A stretch of DNA of 64,000 nt from Chitiniphilus shinanonensis DSM 23277 (GTDB lineage Bacteria; Pseudomonadota; Gammaproteobacteria; Burkholderiales; Chitinibacteraceae), in NCBI RefSeq assembly GCF_000374805.1, contig NZ_KB895337.1:65862-129861 (forward strand). Reading direction: 5' to 3'. How positions within the stretch are numbered: position 1 is the first letter of the stretch; every line of letters begins with the position of its first letter. The notes under the pieces are model-generated. The model made no database searches, was not told where the DNA came from, and saw nothing but the letters and a program-made list of their open reading frames with translations. Both the position numbers and the translations under genes were made by a program. Positions 18,778 through 28,792 of the stretch are shown here, one piece after another.

Positions 18778-21700
18778 GCGCGCCCCGGCTTGGAGATCCA
18801 CACCCGCACCAGCGATACCAGCGCGTCCAGGTCGATGGGCTTGGCGAGGTAGTCGTTGGCGCCGGCTTCGATGCAGCGCTCCTGGTCGTCCTTCATGGCC
18901 TTGGCGGTGACGGCGATGATGGGCAGATCCTTGAAGCGCGGCTGGCGGCGGATCTCGGTCATGGCCTGGTAGCCGTCCATCTCCGGCATCATGATGTCCA
19001 TCAGCACCAGGTCGATGTCGCCGCGCTCGTCCAGCCGGTTCAGCGCTTCGCGGCCGTTGCGCGCCACCGCCACCTGGGCGCCCTTCATCTCCAGGGCGCT
19101 GGTCAGGGCGAAGATGTTGCGCACGTCGTCGTCCACCACCAGGATGGTGCTGCCTTCGAAGGCGCGGTCCCGGTTGCGCGCGGCCTTCAGCATCTTCTGC
19201 CGTTCCGGCGGCAGTTCGGTTTCCACCTGGTGCAGGAACAGCGTCACTTCGTCGAGCAGCCGCTCGGGCGAGCGCGCGCCCTTGATGATGATGGAGTGCG
19301 AATAGCGGCGCAGCGCGGCTTCCTCGTCGCGCGACAGGGTGCGCCCGGTGTAGACGATCACCGGCGGGAACGAGTACAGGTGGTCGCCCGCCATCCGTTC
19401 CAGCAGCTCGGCGCCGTGCATGTCGGGCAGGGTCAGGTCGATGACCATGCAGTCGAACACGCGGTCGCGCAGTTGCTGCAACGCTTCCTCGGCGCTGGCG
19501 ACGCCGGTGATCTCGACATCCGTGTCGGCGATCAGGCGCGCGATGCTTTCGCGTTGCATGGCGTCGTCCTCCACCAGCAGCACGTGCTTGATCTTCTGCG
19601 CCAGCTTGCGCTCCAGCCGCTCGAACACGCCCTGCAACTGCGCGTGTTCGGCCGGCTTGAGCAGGTAGCCGACCGCGCCCATGTAGAGCGCGGCGTCGCT
19701 GCGGTCCACGCTGGAGACGATATGGGTGGGGATGTGGCGGGTGCGCGCGTCTTCCTTGAGCTTTTCCAGCACCGCCATGCCCGATTGGTCCGGCAGCTTC
19801 AGGTCGAGCAGGATGGCGTCCGGCACGTATTGCCGCGCCAGCGCCACGCCTTCGGCGGCGGTGCCGGCGATCAGGCAGGCGAACTGCCGCTCGTGTGCCA
19901 GCTGGTAGAGGATGCTGGCGAAGCGTTCGTCGTCCTCGATCACCAGCATCACCCTGCCGTGCGCCGGCAATGCGGCGCGATCGTCCGGCACGCTGCTGGG
20001 CGCGGGGGCTTCCTCGGCCACGGCGGGCGCCGGCACCGGCGCGGCCATCGGCGGACGCGCCACCGGCTGCGGGGCCGGGCTGGCCTCGGCGAGCGGTGCC
20101 TCGCCTTGCTGCGGCAGGGCCAGCGGCAGCACCAGGGTGAAGGTGCTGCCCACGCCGGGGGCGCTGGCCACTTCCAGCCGGCCGCCCAGCAGCCGCGCCA
20201 GGTCGCGCGAGATCGACAACCCGAGGCCGGTGCCGCCGTACTTGCGGTTGGTGGTGCCGTCGGCCTGGCGGAACGCTTCGAAGATCACGTCCTGCTGCTC
20301 CGGCGCGATGCCGATGCCGCTGTCCTCGACGGCGAAGCCGACGCCGTCGGGGTGCGAGGCGATGCGCAGCCGCACCTGGCCTTCGTGGGTGAACTTGAAG
20401 GCGTTGGACAGCAGGTTCTTCAGGATCTGTTCCAGGCGGCGGGTGTCGGTCTCCACCGTGGCCGGCAGGGTGGGGTCGAGTTCGCAGGCGAAGGCCACGC
20501 CCTTGTCGGCCGCCGTGTTGTCGAACAGCGTCTGCATGCTCTGGCAGACGCGCTTGAGCGGCACCGGCTCGGCGTAGATGTCGAGCATGCCGGCCTCCAC
20601 CTTGGACAGGTCGAGGATGTCGTTGATCAGGTTGAGCAGGTCGCTGCCGGCGGCGTGGATCATGTTGGCGAAGCGCACCTGTTCGTCGGTCAGGTTGCCG
20701 GCCGGGTTGTCGCCCAGCAGCTTGGCGAAGATCAGCGCGCTGTTGAGCGGGGTGCGCAGCTCGTGCGACATGTTGGCGAGGAATTCGCTCTTGTACTGGC
20801 TGGCGCGTTGCAGCTCGCGGGCGCGATCCTCCAGCAGCCGATGGGCTTCGTTGAGCGCGCTGTTGCGCTCGTTGAGGAAGTCCTTCTGCTGTTGCAGGCG
20901 CAGCGATTGTTCCTCCAGCTGCTCGTTGCTGCGCTCCAGCTCGGCCTGCTGGTTCTCCAGCCGCGCCTGGGTTTCGCGCAGGGCGCGCGATTGTTCTTCC
21001 AGCTCTTCGTTGGCGGTCTTCAGTTCCTCCTGCTGGGTCTGCAACTCTTCGTTCAGCTGCTGGGTTTCCTCCAGCGTCAGGCGCAGCCGCTCGCGGTACT
21101 GCGCCGCGCGGATCGCCGCGCCCAGGGTTTCCATCGCCAGCCGCGAGAACTCCAGGGTGTCGTCGTCGGGCGATGCCAGGAAGCCGAATTCGGCCACGCC
21201 GATGGCGCCTTCCTCGTGCACGATGGGTACGATCAGCAAGTGGCGCGGCGGGGTGGCGCCCAGCGCCGAGGTCACCGGCAGGTAGCCGGCGGGCAGGTCG
21301 TCCAGCCGGATCACCCGGCGCTCGGCCACCGCCTGCCCGGTCAGTCCCTCGCCGGGACGCAGCGTGTCACGGCGCGCCGCGACCTCCGCATCCAGCGCGT
21401 AGCCGGCCTGGCGGCGGTAGAGCTGGTCGTCCTCGCCGATATACAGCGCGCCGACCCGCGCGCCCAGGTACTCGGCCAGGAAGGCGAGCGCGTTGCCGCA
21501 CAGCTTTTCCACCGACTGCTGGCCCAGCAGGCGCATCGCCAGTTCGGTCTGGCCGGTCTTGATCCAGGCCTGGCGGCCCAGTTGCTCGGTCTGCCGTTGC
21601 TGCCGCGCCAGCGCGCCGCTGTAGGTCTCGGACAGGCTCAGCAACTGGCGGCGACCGTTGTAGGCCAGGCCGCCGCCGGTCAGCAGCATCAGCGCCACGG

Positions 21701-22325
21701 TGAGCGATACCAGCACGGTGATGGTTTCGTTGGCGGCACGGCTGCGCTCGCTGCGCAGCGCCTCTTCGGTGGAGATCACCGCCGCCATCTCGGCGCGCAT
21801 GGCATCCATCAGCTGCTTGCCGCGCTCGCTGGAGATCAGCTCGATCACGTTGCCGCTGTTGTCCTTGAGCACGATGGCCTGGTCGACGAAACCGCGCCAG
21901 CGGCTGTAGAGCGCGCTGACGCTGGCGATGCGCTTGAGGTGCTCGGGGTTGTCGACCACGCGCTCCTTCAGCGCGGTCAGCTCGAACGGGATGCGGGTGC
22001 TGGCGGTCTGGTACGGCTCCAGGAAGTTGCGCTGCCCGGTGAGCAGGAAGCCGCGCATGCCGGTCTCGGCATCGATCAGCAGCTTGGTCATCTCGTGCGA
22101 TTTGCCGATCACCCGGTTGGACTGGTCCACGGTGCGCATCACCGACACCAGGTAGAACAGCAGCGCCACGAACACGGCGGCGCTGGCGAGCGCCACCCCC
22201 AGCGGCAGCAGGACATTACGCGAAAGCATCTTGCGGAAGACATCCGCATCCAGGTCGTCGATCGGCTTGTGGGTCATGGCGGGCAGGGGCGGGTGGATTC
22301 CGTCTTGGTCTCGGGGTGGGTTCAC
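18774..22325 (-). CDS. CHASE3/GAF hybrid histidine kinase with three receivers
   Basis: 1183 residues. TM1 is at 38-63, a CHASE3-like periplasmic domain at about 64-200 ([21 protein letters not shown]), and TM2 at 202-223. GAF spans about 255-408, with a long coiled coil at 410-510 ([16 protein letters not shown]). HisKA carries His521 in [11 protein letters not shown], and the HATPase is at about 620-735 ([20 protein letters not shown]). A Pro/Ala linker leads to receivers at 791-905 (Asp841), 913-1033 (Asp963) and 1059-1180 (Asp1110). It starts with GTG overlapping the upstream regulator stop (GTGA); an ATG at 22276 is the alternative. It is the main input protein of the cluster. Confidence 0.93.
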   Translation of the reverse strand: MNPPRDQDGIHPPLPAMTHKPIDDLDADVFRKMLSRNVLLPLGVALASAAVFVALLFYLVSVMRTVDQSNRVIGKSHEMTKLLIDAETGMRGFLLTGQRNFLEPYQTASTRIPFELTALKERVVDNPEHLKRIASVSALYSRWRGFVDQAIVLKDNSGNVIELISSERGKQLMDAMRAEMAAVISTEEALRSERSRAANETITVLVSLTVALMLLTGGGLAYNGRRQLLSLSETYSGALARQQRQTEQLGRQAWIKTGQTELAMRLLGQQSVEKLCGNALAFLAEYLGARVGALYIGEDDQLYRRQAGYALDAEVAARRDTLRPGEGLTGQAVAERRVIRLDDLPAGYLPVTSALGATPPRHLLIVPIVHEEGAIGVAEFGFLASPDDDTLEFSRLAMETLGAAIRAAQYRERLRLTLEETQQLNEELQTQQEELKTANEELEEQSRALRETQARLENQQAELERSNEQLEEQSLRLQQQKDFLNERNSALNEAHRLLEDRARELQRASQYKSEFLANMSHELRTPLNSALIFAKLLGDNPAGNLTDEQVRFANMIHAAGSDLLNLINDILDLSKVEAGMLDIYAEPVPLKRVCQSMQTLFDNTAADKGVAFACELDPTLPATVETDTRRLEQILKNLLSNAFKFTHEGQVRLRIASHPDGVGFAVEDSGIGIAPEQQDVIFEAFRQADGTTNRKYGGTGLGLSISRDLARLLGGRLEVASAPGVGSTFTLVLPLALPQQGEAPLAEASPAPQPVARPPMAAPVPAPAVAEEAPAPSSVPDDRAALPAHGRVMLVIEDDERFASILYQLAHERQFACLIAGTAAEGVALARQYVPDAILLDLKLPDQSGMAVLEKLKEDARTRHIPTHIVSSVDRSDAALYMGAVGYLLKPAEHAQLQGVFERLERKLAQKIKHVLLVEDDAMQRESIARLIADTDVEITGVASAEEALQQLRDRVFDCMVIDLTLPDMHGAELLERMAGDHLYSFPPVIVYTGRTLSRDEEAALRRYSHSIIIKGARSPERLLDEVTLFLHQVETELPPERQKMLKAARNRDRAFEGSTILVVDDDVRNIFALTSALEMKGAQVAVARNGREALNRLDERGDIDLVLMDIMMPEMDGYQAMTEIRRQPRFKDLPIIAVTAKAMKDDQERCIEAGANDYLAKPIDLDALVSLVRVWISKPGRA

Positions 22326-22714
22326 GGTCCTGGCGCGGCGTCCAGGGCCGTGCCGGTGCGCGGCGGGGTGCCGACGGCGCGGTTCAGTTCTTCCAGCGAG
22401 TACGGCTTGCGCAGCACGGTGAGCCGTTCCAGCCCGTCATCCGCCAGTTGCGAGGCGTCGAAGCCGGTCATGATCACCACGTCGAGCCGGGGCTGCATGG
22501 TTCTGGCCAGCCGCGCCAGCTGCGCGCCGTCGAGTTCGGCGCGCAGTTGCAGGTCGGACAGCAGCAGGTCGATGACGGGCTCGGTCGCCAGGTGGCGCAA
22601 GGCGTCGTCGACGCCGCCGGCGCGCAGCACCTCGTGGCCGAGGTATTGCAACTCTTCAGCCACGCAATCGAGCATGTCGGGGTTGTCCTCGACCACCAGC
22701 ACCTTTCGTTTCAT
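22322..22714 (-). CDS. Single-domain response regulator
   Basis: A 130-residue receiver domain with no output domain. Acidic pocket: VVEDNPDM. The phospho-acceptor lies in LLLSDLQLRAELDG, Thr is in VIMTGF, and Lys in VLRKPYS. The ATG at 22714 follows a weak ribosome-binding site; the stop overlaps the GTG start of the hybrid kinase. It is the first gene of the kinase-cheR-cheB unit and probably a phosphate acceptor or sink for it. The acceptor loop has extra residues (LRAELDG), as in receivers associated with hybrid kinases. Confidence 0.88.
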   Translation of the reverse strand: MKRKVLVVEDNPDMLDCVAEELQYLGHEVLRAGGVDDALRHLATEPVIDLLLSDLQLRAELDGAQLARLARTMQPRLDVVIMTGFDASQLADDGLERLTVLRKPYSLEELNRAVGTPPRTGTALDAAPGP

Positions 22715-22806
22715 CCGCGCACCGGGCAACGCGCGACGACGCCGTCGCAATCTGCGGATGATGGCGACTCCGCCGCCGCGCCACTATCGGTGCATTCTTA
22801 CGGTTT

Positions 22807-22822
22807 GTAGGTGTATTCCTAC
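22807..22822. promoter_or_regulatory. Small dyad upstream of the signalling cluster
   Basis: GTAGGTGTATTCCTAC has 5-bp inverted arms (GTAGG/CCTAC) in an A/T-richer patch of the 159-bp gap between the two regulator genes. It may be a promoter-proximal operator for the five-gene kinase unit; no clear -35/-10 pair is evident. Confidence 0.3.
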
Positions 22823-22873
22823 GTGCTTCACCCAGGGCGGGTAGAGGCGGAACGGACGGCGGGAAAAGCGGGA

Positions 22874-23233
22874 TCAGCGGTTGGAAGCGCGTTCGAGCAC
22901 GGCTTCGAGGGCATCGATGTCGAAGGGCTTGGGCAGCAGTTGCACCGGCACGCCGACCAGATCGGCCTCGGCCGACAGGTCGTGGCCCGACGCCAGCACC
23001 AGCACCAGCCCAGGTTGCTGGCGCGCGGCGTCGCGCACCAGCTCGATGCCGGAGAGGCCCGGCAGGCTGACGTCGCTGAGCAGCACGTCGAAGCGCTGGC
23101 GTTGCAGCTCGGCCAGCGCGTCCTCGGCGCTGGCCACCGCCACCGGCACATGGCCCAGGTCGGCCAGGTATTCGGCGATGGTCGCCCGCAGCATGGCGTT
23201 GTCTTCGACGTAGAGGATATGGAGGGCCGACAT
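22874..23233 (-). CDS. Single-domain response regulator
   Basis: A 119-residue CheY-like receiver: acidic pair in LYVEDNAML, acceptor Asp in VLLSDVSLPGLSG, Ser in LVLASGHD, Lys in LLPKPFD. No output domain. It is on the same strand and upstream of the hybrid-kinase unit, separated by 159 bp, so it may be transcribed with it or on its own. It resembles the other small regulator in the cluster and probably serves the same phosphorelay. Confidence 0.88.
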   Translation of the reverse strand: MSALHILYVEDNAMLRATIAEYLADLGHVPVAVASAEDALAELQRQRFDVLLSDVSLPGLSGIELVRDAARQQPGLVLVLASGHDLSAEADLVGVPVQLLPKPFDIDALEAVLERASNR

Positions 23234-23314
23234 GGGGGTGCCTGGTGGTCCGGGAGGATCCCGGTGGAGTACTGCGGGGCCCAGATTAAGCCACGATGAT
23301 GCGGCGCGGCAATC

Positions 23315-24484
23315 TCACGGCAGAAAACGTTCCAGCAACGCGTTGAGGAAACGCCGCCCGCGCAGTGTGGGGCGGACGTGGTCGAGCGTGCGTTCCAGCA
23401 GGTCCTCGGCGCAGGCGCGGTCGATCTCGGGCAGCAGGCGGGTCAGCGGCAGGCCGGTGCGCTCGGTGAACAGCGCCAGCGGGAATCCTTCGGTCAGGCG
23501 CAGGGCGTTGAGCATGAATTCGAACGGCAATTGCTCGCGCGGCACCGTCTGGTCCAGTTCGGCGGCGTTGCCGGCGGCCATGCGGGCCAGGTAGTCGGTC
23601 GGCTGCTTGTAGCGTGCCTGGCGGGTGATGCGGTCGGGGAAGCTGATCTTGGCGTGGGCGCCGGCGCCGATGCCCAGGTAGTCGCCGAAGGTCCAGTAGT
23701 TCAGGTTGTGGCGCGCGCGCCGGCCCGGTCGGGCAAAGGCGCTGGTTTCGTAGTGCTCGAAACCGGCGGCGGCCAGCCGGGCCTCGATGGCTTCCTGCAT
23801 GTCGGCGGCGAGGTCGTCGTCGGGCAGTGGCGGCGGGTAGCGGTGGAACAGGGTGTTGGGTTCCAGCGTCAGGTGGTAGGCCGACAGGTGGGTCGGGGCC
23901 AGCGCGATGGCGGCGTCCAGGTCGGCCAGTGCTTCGTCCAGTGTCTGCGACGGCAGCGCGTACATCAGGTCCAGGTTGAAGTTGTCGAAGTGGCGGTGGG
24001 CGATCTCGACCGAGCGCAGCGCTTCGTCGCGGCCGTGGATGCGGCCCAGCGCCTTGAGTTTGGCGTCGTCCAGGCTCTGGATGCCGATGGAGAGCCGGTT
24101 GATCCCGGCGGCGCGGTAGCCGGCGAACTTGTCGGCCTCGAAGGTGCCGGGGTTGGCTTCCAGGGTGATCTCGGCGTCGGGCAGCAGGCGCACCCGCGCG
24201 CGGATGCCGGCGAGCAGGGTGTCGATGGCCTGGGCCGAGAACAGGCTGGGGGTGCCGCCGCCGATGAAGATGCTGGTCACCGGACGGCCCCACACCAGCG
24301 GCAGACAGGATTCCAGGTCGCGCAGCAGGGCGTCGACGTACTGCGCCTCGGGCAGGCCGCCCTTTTGCGCGTGCGAGTTGAAGTCGCAGTACGGGCACTT
24401 CTTCACGCACCAGGGGATGTGGATGTAGAGCGAGAGCGGCGGCAGCGCGGTGAGGCCGCCGCCGTGGAACTGGATGGCGGACAT
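23315..24484 (-). CDS. hemW: HemW-like radical SAM heme chaperone
   Basis: A 389-residue radical SAM protein formerly annotated as oxygen-independent coproporphyrinogen oxidase-like. The cluster motif is IPWCVKKCPYCDFNSH (C-x3-C-x2-C), followed by FIGGGTPSLF, SIGIQSLDD and LMYALPSQT. The HemW type lacks the extra residues of HemN and binds heme for insertion into respiratory proteins. The ATG at 24484 overlaps by one base the stop of the 72-residue gene before it (TGATG), so hemW, that gene and rdgB form one coupled unit. Confidence 0.92.
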   Translation of the reverse strand: MSAIQFHGGGLTALPPLSLYIHIPWCVKKCPYCDFNSHAQKGGLPEAQYVDALLRDLESCLPLVWGRPVTSIFIGGGTPSLFSAQAIDTLLAGIRARVRLLPDAEITLEANPGTFEADKFAGYRAAGINRLSIGIQSLDDAKLKALGRIHGRDEALRSVEIAHRHFDNFNLDLMYALPSQTLDEALADLDAAIALAPTHLSAYHLTLEPNTLFHRYPPPLPDDDLAADMQEAIEARLAAAGFEHYETSAFARPGRRARHNLNYWTFGDYLGIGAGAHAKISFPDRITRQARYKQPTDYLARMAAGNAAELDQTVPREQLPFEFMLNALRLTEGFPLALFTERTGLPLTRLLPEIDRACAEDLLERTLDHVRPTLRGRRFLNALLERFLP

Positions 24485-24702
24485 CAGCGGGAGTACGGGT
24501 TGTGGAGCCGGTCGACCAGCTGGTGCAGCACGGTCTTCATCTGCGCTTCGGAGACTTCCATCAGGATGCCGTCCTCGAACGCGTCCTGCATCGCCTGGAC
24601 GATCTCGTCCAGGTTCTCGTTCATCACCTTCACTTTTTCCACGCACGACACCACCGACTGGTCGTCGCGGCACCACACGGCGTAGCGCTTTTCGTCGTTC
24701 AC
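24484..24702 (-). CDS. Small conserved-looking protein between rdgB and hemW
   Basis: A 72-residue acidic, mostly helical protein (MNDEKRYAVWCRDDQSVVSC, then ENLDEIVQAMQDAFEDG, ending HQLVDRLHNPYSR). Its ATG overlaps the rdgB stop and its stop overlaps the hemW start, so it is tightly embedded and almost certainly translated. Two Cys residues are present near position 11-20 but no metal motif. I do not recognise the family. Confidence 0.75.
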   Translation of the reverse strand: MNDEKRYAVWCRDDQSVVSCVEKVKVMNENLDEIVQAMQDAFEDGILMEVSEAQMKTVLHQLVDRLHNPYSR

Positions 24703-25295
24703 AGTCCGGTTTCCTCCAGCTTGGCGACCAGGGCGCGCAGCGCGCGGCCGCGATGCGAGATGCGCGCCTTCTCGTCGGCGCTGATCTCGGCCACGGTACG
24801 GCCGAATTCGGGCAACCAGAACAGCGGGTCGTAGCCGAAGCCGCCACTGCCCTGCGGCGCGTGCAGCACCTCGCCCAGGCAGACGCCGTCGGCGATCACC
24901 GGCTGCGGGTCGTCCACGCGGCGCACCAGCACCAGCGCGGCGTAGTACCAGGCGCGGCGGTCGGTGTGCCCGGCCAGCTCGGCCAGCAGTTTTTCGTTGT
25001 TGCGCGCGTCGGATTTGGGTTCGCCGGCATAGCGCGCCGAATACACGCCCGGCGCGCCGCCCAGCGCGGCGACGCAGATGCCGGAATCGTCGGCCAGCGC
25101 CGGCAGCCCGGTGGCGGCCGCGGCATGGCGCGCCTTGGCCAGCGCGTTTTCGACGAAGGTGTCGTGCGGCTCGTCCGCCTCGCCCACGCCCAGCTCGCCC
25201 TGCGGCACGATCTGGATGTCCAGCGTTTCGAACAGTTTGGAGAATTCACGGAGCTTGCCGGCGTTGTTGCTGGCGAGAACGATCTTGCGGGTCAT
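24699..25295 (-). CDS. rdgB: XTP/dITP pyrophosphatase (RdgB/HAM1)
   Basis: 198 residues. RdgB hydrolyses non-canonical purine triphosphates (ITP, XTP) to keep them out of DNA and RNA. Motifs: KIVLASNNAGKLREF at the N-terminus, VENALAKARHAA, ALADDSGICVAALGGAPGVYSARYAG (given as LADDSGI and GVYSARYAG) and GGFGYDPLFWLPE. The start at 25295 matches the family start; the longer frame back to 25445 is repeat-element sequence. The stop overlaps the next small gene (ATGA). Confidence 0.95.
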   Translation of the reverse strand: MTRKIVLASNNAGKLREFSKLFETLDIQIVPQGELGVGEADEPHDTFVENALAKARHAAAATGLPALADDSGICVAALGGAPGVYSARYAGEPKSDARNNEKLLAELAGHTDRRAWYYAALVLVRRVDDPQPVIADGVCLGEVLHAPQGSGGFGYDPLFWLPEFGRTVAEISADEKARISHRGRALRALVAKLEETGL

Positions 25296-25329
25296 TGCGG
25301 GGGTTCCACAGCAGGGAAGGGGAATGGCC

Positions 25330-25437
25330 GGGAAGGGAGAAGAGGGAAGGGGGAAGGGTAAAAGCCAAGCCGAAGTGCTAGCCGCAGCAGCTTTTGACTT
25401 TGCCGTTCCCCTTCTCCCTTCCCTCTTCCCCCTTCCC
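25330..25437. repeat. Family A homopurine palindromic element, copy 3
   Basis: The left arm GGGAAGGGAGAAGAGGGAAG... ends in GGTAAAAGC (25330-25366). The right arm GCTTTTGACTTTGCCGTTCC... ends in pyrimidines (25390-25437). It fills most of the 150-bp gap between the aspartic protease stop and the rdgB start, without touching either coding region. Its right arm shares a 29-bp identical block with copy 2. Confidence 0.8.
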
Positions 25438-25445
25438 AAAGGCAA

Positions 25446-26080
25446 TCAATACAGTTTCTTGGTCAGGATCATCGCATCCTGCTCGCGCTTCATCTGGAAG
25501 CGGTTGAGCAGGCTGGTGCCGATCAGGATCGGCGCTTCCTCGGTGCCTTCGCGCACGCCGACCGGCACGTCGTAGACGGTGATGGTGCCCACCTTGAGCT
25601 GCGGCAGCCATAGTAGCCACGCCTTGACGCTGCCGTTGGCGGTCTGCGCCATGGCGGTCTGGCCCTTGCTGTAGTCGATGCCCAGCTCCTTGGCCTGTGC
25701 GGTGTTCATCGACAGGTGGGTGGCGCCGGTATCGACCACGCCGCTGACGGTGCGGCCGTTGATGGTGAGCGAGGTGAAGAAATGCCCGCGCGCGTCCGGC
25801 GAGAGGATCACGCTGCCGCCGACCTCGTCGCGCCCGCCGCCGCCGACGTAGCCTTCGCCCAACGCCAGCCGACGCTGCTTGCCGTCCACCTCGAACACCG
25901 CGCCGTCGCCGTCGAGTCGCACCAGCTTGACGGCGCCGACCTGCTGGCCGACCGCCAGGGTCTTGCGCGCGCCGTTGACGGTGACCACCGCCTTGTTGCC
26001 CATGGTGGCGAGCAGGGTCACCTGGTCGGCCAGGGCGGGGCCGGCGGCCAGACAGCACAACAGGGTGAGCAATGCGCGTT

Positions 26081-26084
<4 letters not shown>
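25446..26084 (-). CDS. Periplasmic retropepsin-like aspartic protease (clan AA)
   Basis: 212 residues with a clear signal peptide (VKRALLTLLCCLAAGPALA, cleavage before DQ). The catalytic domain carries GVVDTGATHLSMN (active-site D-T-G-A) about residue 125, and the typical flap and end ILIGTSLLNRF. Retropepsin-type domains act as homodimers. Members of this TIGR02281-type group are widespread in Proteobacteria with unknown substrates. The start codon is GTG at 26084, overlapping the dusA stop (GTGA), so it is co-translated with dusA. Confidence 0.88.
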
Positions 26085-27079
<995 letters not shown>

Positions 27080-27150
27080 GTGCGGTCGTCGTGGCCGCCC
27101 TCGGGGGCGGCGGGTGGAAATCTGCGCGGTTGTTCGAATCCGGTACGGCG

Positions 27151-27201
27151 CTTCCGGCCTGGTGCGCGACTGGGCCGGAAGGGTTTTGTCAGCCGCGCTT
27201 A
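27151..27201 (-). repeat. Hairpin and family C fragment after rph
   Basis: Directly after the rph TAA on the minus strand comes GCGCGGCTGACAAAACCC (27181-27198), a match to the end of the family C elements. It is followed by a 9-bp hairpin, GGCCGGAAG/CTTCCGGCC (27151-27159 with 27173-27181). It may act as an RNA 3'-end structure between rph and dusA. Confidence 0.45.
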
Positions 27202-27915
27202 GGTGGCCAGGGCCTGTTTTTGCAGGGAGATCAACTGCGCGATGCCGGCTTCGGCCAGGTCGAGCAGGGCGTTCATCTCGTCGCGGCTGAAGGCTTCGCC
27301 CTCGGCGGTGCCCTGGATCTCGACGAAACGGCCGGCGCCGGTCATCACCACGTTCATGTCGGTGTCGCAGTCCGAATCCTCGGGGTAGTCCAGGTCGAGC
27401 ACCGGCTCGCCGCGGAACACGCCGACCGACACCGCGGCGACATGGTCGCGGATCGGGCTGGCGCCGAGCTTGCCGGCGGCGATCAGGCCGTTGACGGCGT
27501 CGACCAGCGCGACGAAGGCGCCGGTGATGCTGGCGGTGCGGGTGCCGCCGTCGGCCTGGATCACGTCGCAATCGATCACGATCTGGCGCTCGCCCAGCGC
27601 GGCGAGATCGACCACGGCGCGCAGGCTGCGGCCGATCAGGCGCTGGATTTCCTGGGTGCGCCCCGATTGCTTGCCTTGCGCCGACTCGCGCCGCATCCGG
27701 CTGTTGGTGGAGCGCGGCAGCATGCCGTACTCGGCGGTGACCCACCCCTGGCCCTTGCCCTTGAGGAACGGCGGCACCGTCTCTTCGACGCTGGCGGTGC
27801 AGATCACCTTGGTGTCGCCGAATTCCACCAGCACGCTGCCTTCGGCGTGGCGGGTGTAGCGACGGGTGATGCGAACCGGGCGCAATTGCGCGGGCTGGCG
27901 ATGCGAGGGGCGCAT
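27199..27915 (-). CDS. rph: Ribonuclease PH
   Basis: A 238-residue phosphorolytic 3'-5' exoribonuclease that trims tRNA 3' ends. Motifs of the family are all present: [20 protein letters not shown] at the start, [49 protein letters not shown], and [19 protein letters not shown] (in parts). Unlike the truncated E. coli K-12 gene, the C-terminus is intact ([17 protein letters not shown]). It is separated from dusA by a palindromic repeat region. Confidence 0.96.
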   Translation of the reverse strand: MRPSHRQPAQLRPVRITRRYTRHAEGSVLVEFGDTKVICTASVEETVPPFLKGKGQGWVTAEYGMLPRSTNSRMRRESAQGKQSGRTQEIQRLIGRSLRAVVDLAALGERQIVIDCDVIQADGGTRTASITGAFVALVDAVNGLIAAGKLGASPIRDHVAAVSVGVFRGEPVLDLDYPEDSDCDTDMNVVMTGAGRFVEIQGTAEGEAFSRDEMNALLDLAEAGIAQLISLQKQALAT

Positions 27916-28007
27916 GGGTCGTCCTTGAATTGGTGAAAATTCAAGGGATTATACGGGAGTCGGGCTGTCCGCCGAGTGGGATGAGGCTGAAAAAGCGTGC
28001 CTCGTAC

Positions 28008-28682
28008 TCAGAATCGATAATTCAGCCCTACCTTGATCACCGGCCAGAAGCGGTAGTCCTTGATGTCGTCCTCGGCGCGGGCGCGTTCGGCTTCGATGTC
28101 GCTTTGCAATGCCTGGCACGCGGCGGCCGGCAGGTCGGGATCGCAGTTGGCGTCCAGCCGCAACTTGGCGGCGCCCTGGTAGAGCACGCCGAGGTCGAAG
28201 GTGAAGGTGAGCGCGTCGTCGCCGGCCACCGGGTTGCCCCAGCCGATGCCGAGGTAGGGTGAGAAGCGGTTGAAATCCACGCGGCCGGTCAGGTTGCCGA
28301 TATCGTCGGCGTCGTAGGTGACGCCATTGATGCGGTAGGTGCCGTCGTTGGCCTTGCTGGTCAGGTCGGCCTTGTTGCCGTTGTAGAACACGCCGGCGGA
28401 TAGCCGAAAGCGCGTGTCGGGGATGATCCAGTCGCCGATGACCCCGGCGGTGAACAGGCGGATGTCGGCGTCGTAGTCGACGTTGTCCAGCGTATCGCTG
28501 CGGTTCAGTTGCAGGCCATTCAGGTTCAGGCGCAGGTTGAACTGGTCGGTCAGGCGGTGGGTGAGTTCGCCGCCGACCCCGAGCGTGCTCAGGTCGATGC
28601 CGATGGCGGTGTCCTGGGCCGGCGCGGACGCGCTGGCGGCGATCAGGACCAGGGCGAAGGCGGCACTCGGGGAATGGCGCAT
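28008..28682 (-). CDS. OmpW/OmpA-like outer-membrane beta-barrel protein
   Basis: A 224-residue protein with a signal peptide (MRHSPSAAFALVLIAASASAPAQ). It has a series of amphipathic strands, such as FNLRLNLNGLQLNR, FRLSAGVFYNGN and RFSPYLGIGWGNP, and a C-terminal aromatic strand VIKVGLNYRF that fits the BAM recognition signal. A charged segment DIEAERARAEDDIKDYR near residue 200 probably faces the periplasm. Specific function is not evident. The ATG at 28682 is chosen because it gives a normal signal peptide; 28718 would add 12 polar residues. Confidence 0.75.
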   Translation of the reverse strand: MRHSPSAAFALVLIAASASAPAQDTAIGIDLSTLGVGGELTHRLTDQFNLRLNLNGLQLNRSDTLDNVDYDADIRLFTAGVIGDWIIPDTRFRLSAGVFYNGNKADLTSKANDGTYRINGVTYDADDIGNLTGRVDFNRFSPYLGIGWGNPVAGDDALTFTFDLGVLYQGAAKLRLDANCDPDLPAAACQALQSDIEAERARAEDDIKDYRFWPVIKVGLNYRF

Positions 28683-28792
28683 GCTCGGGTTCTCCTTGTC
28701 ATGCCTTGTGACGGGCAATGCAGATTAGGAGTCCCGCGCCGGTTTTGCCGGGCCTGTCATGTGCTGGGCATGGCAGGCCGACGGAGTGCCGG

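Noticed and set aside
19230-22844. Open frame of about 1200 codons on the plus strand across the hybrid kinase
   Set aside because: Low-complexity Val/Gln/Arg/Gly sequence antisense to a protein with clear kinase and receiver motifs.
25296-25445. 50-residue N-terminal extension of RdgB
   Set aside because: The sequence is family A repeat; the known RdgB start (KIVLASNN) follows the ATG at 25295.
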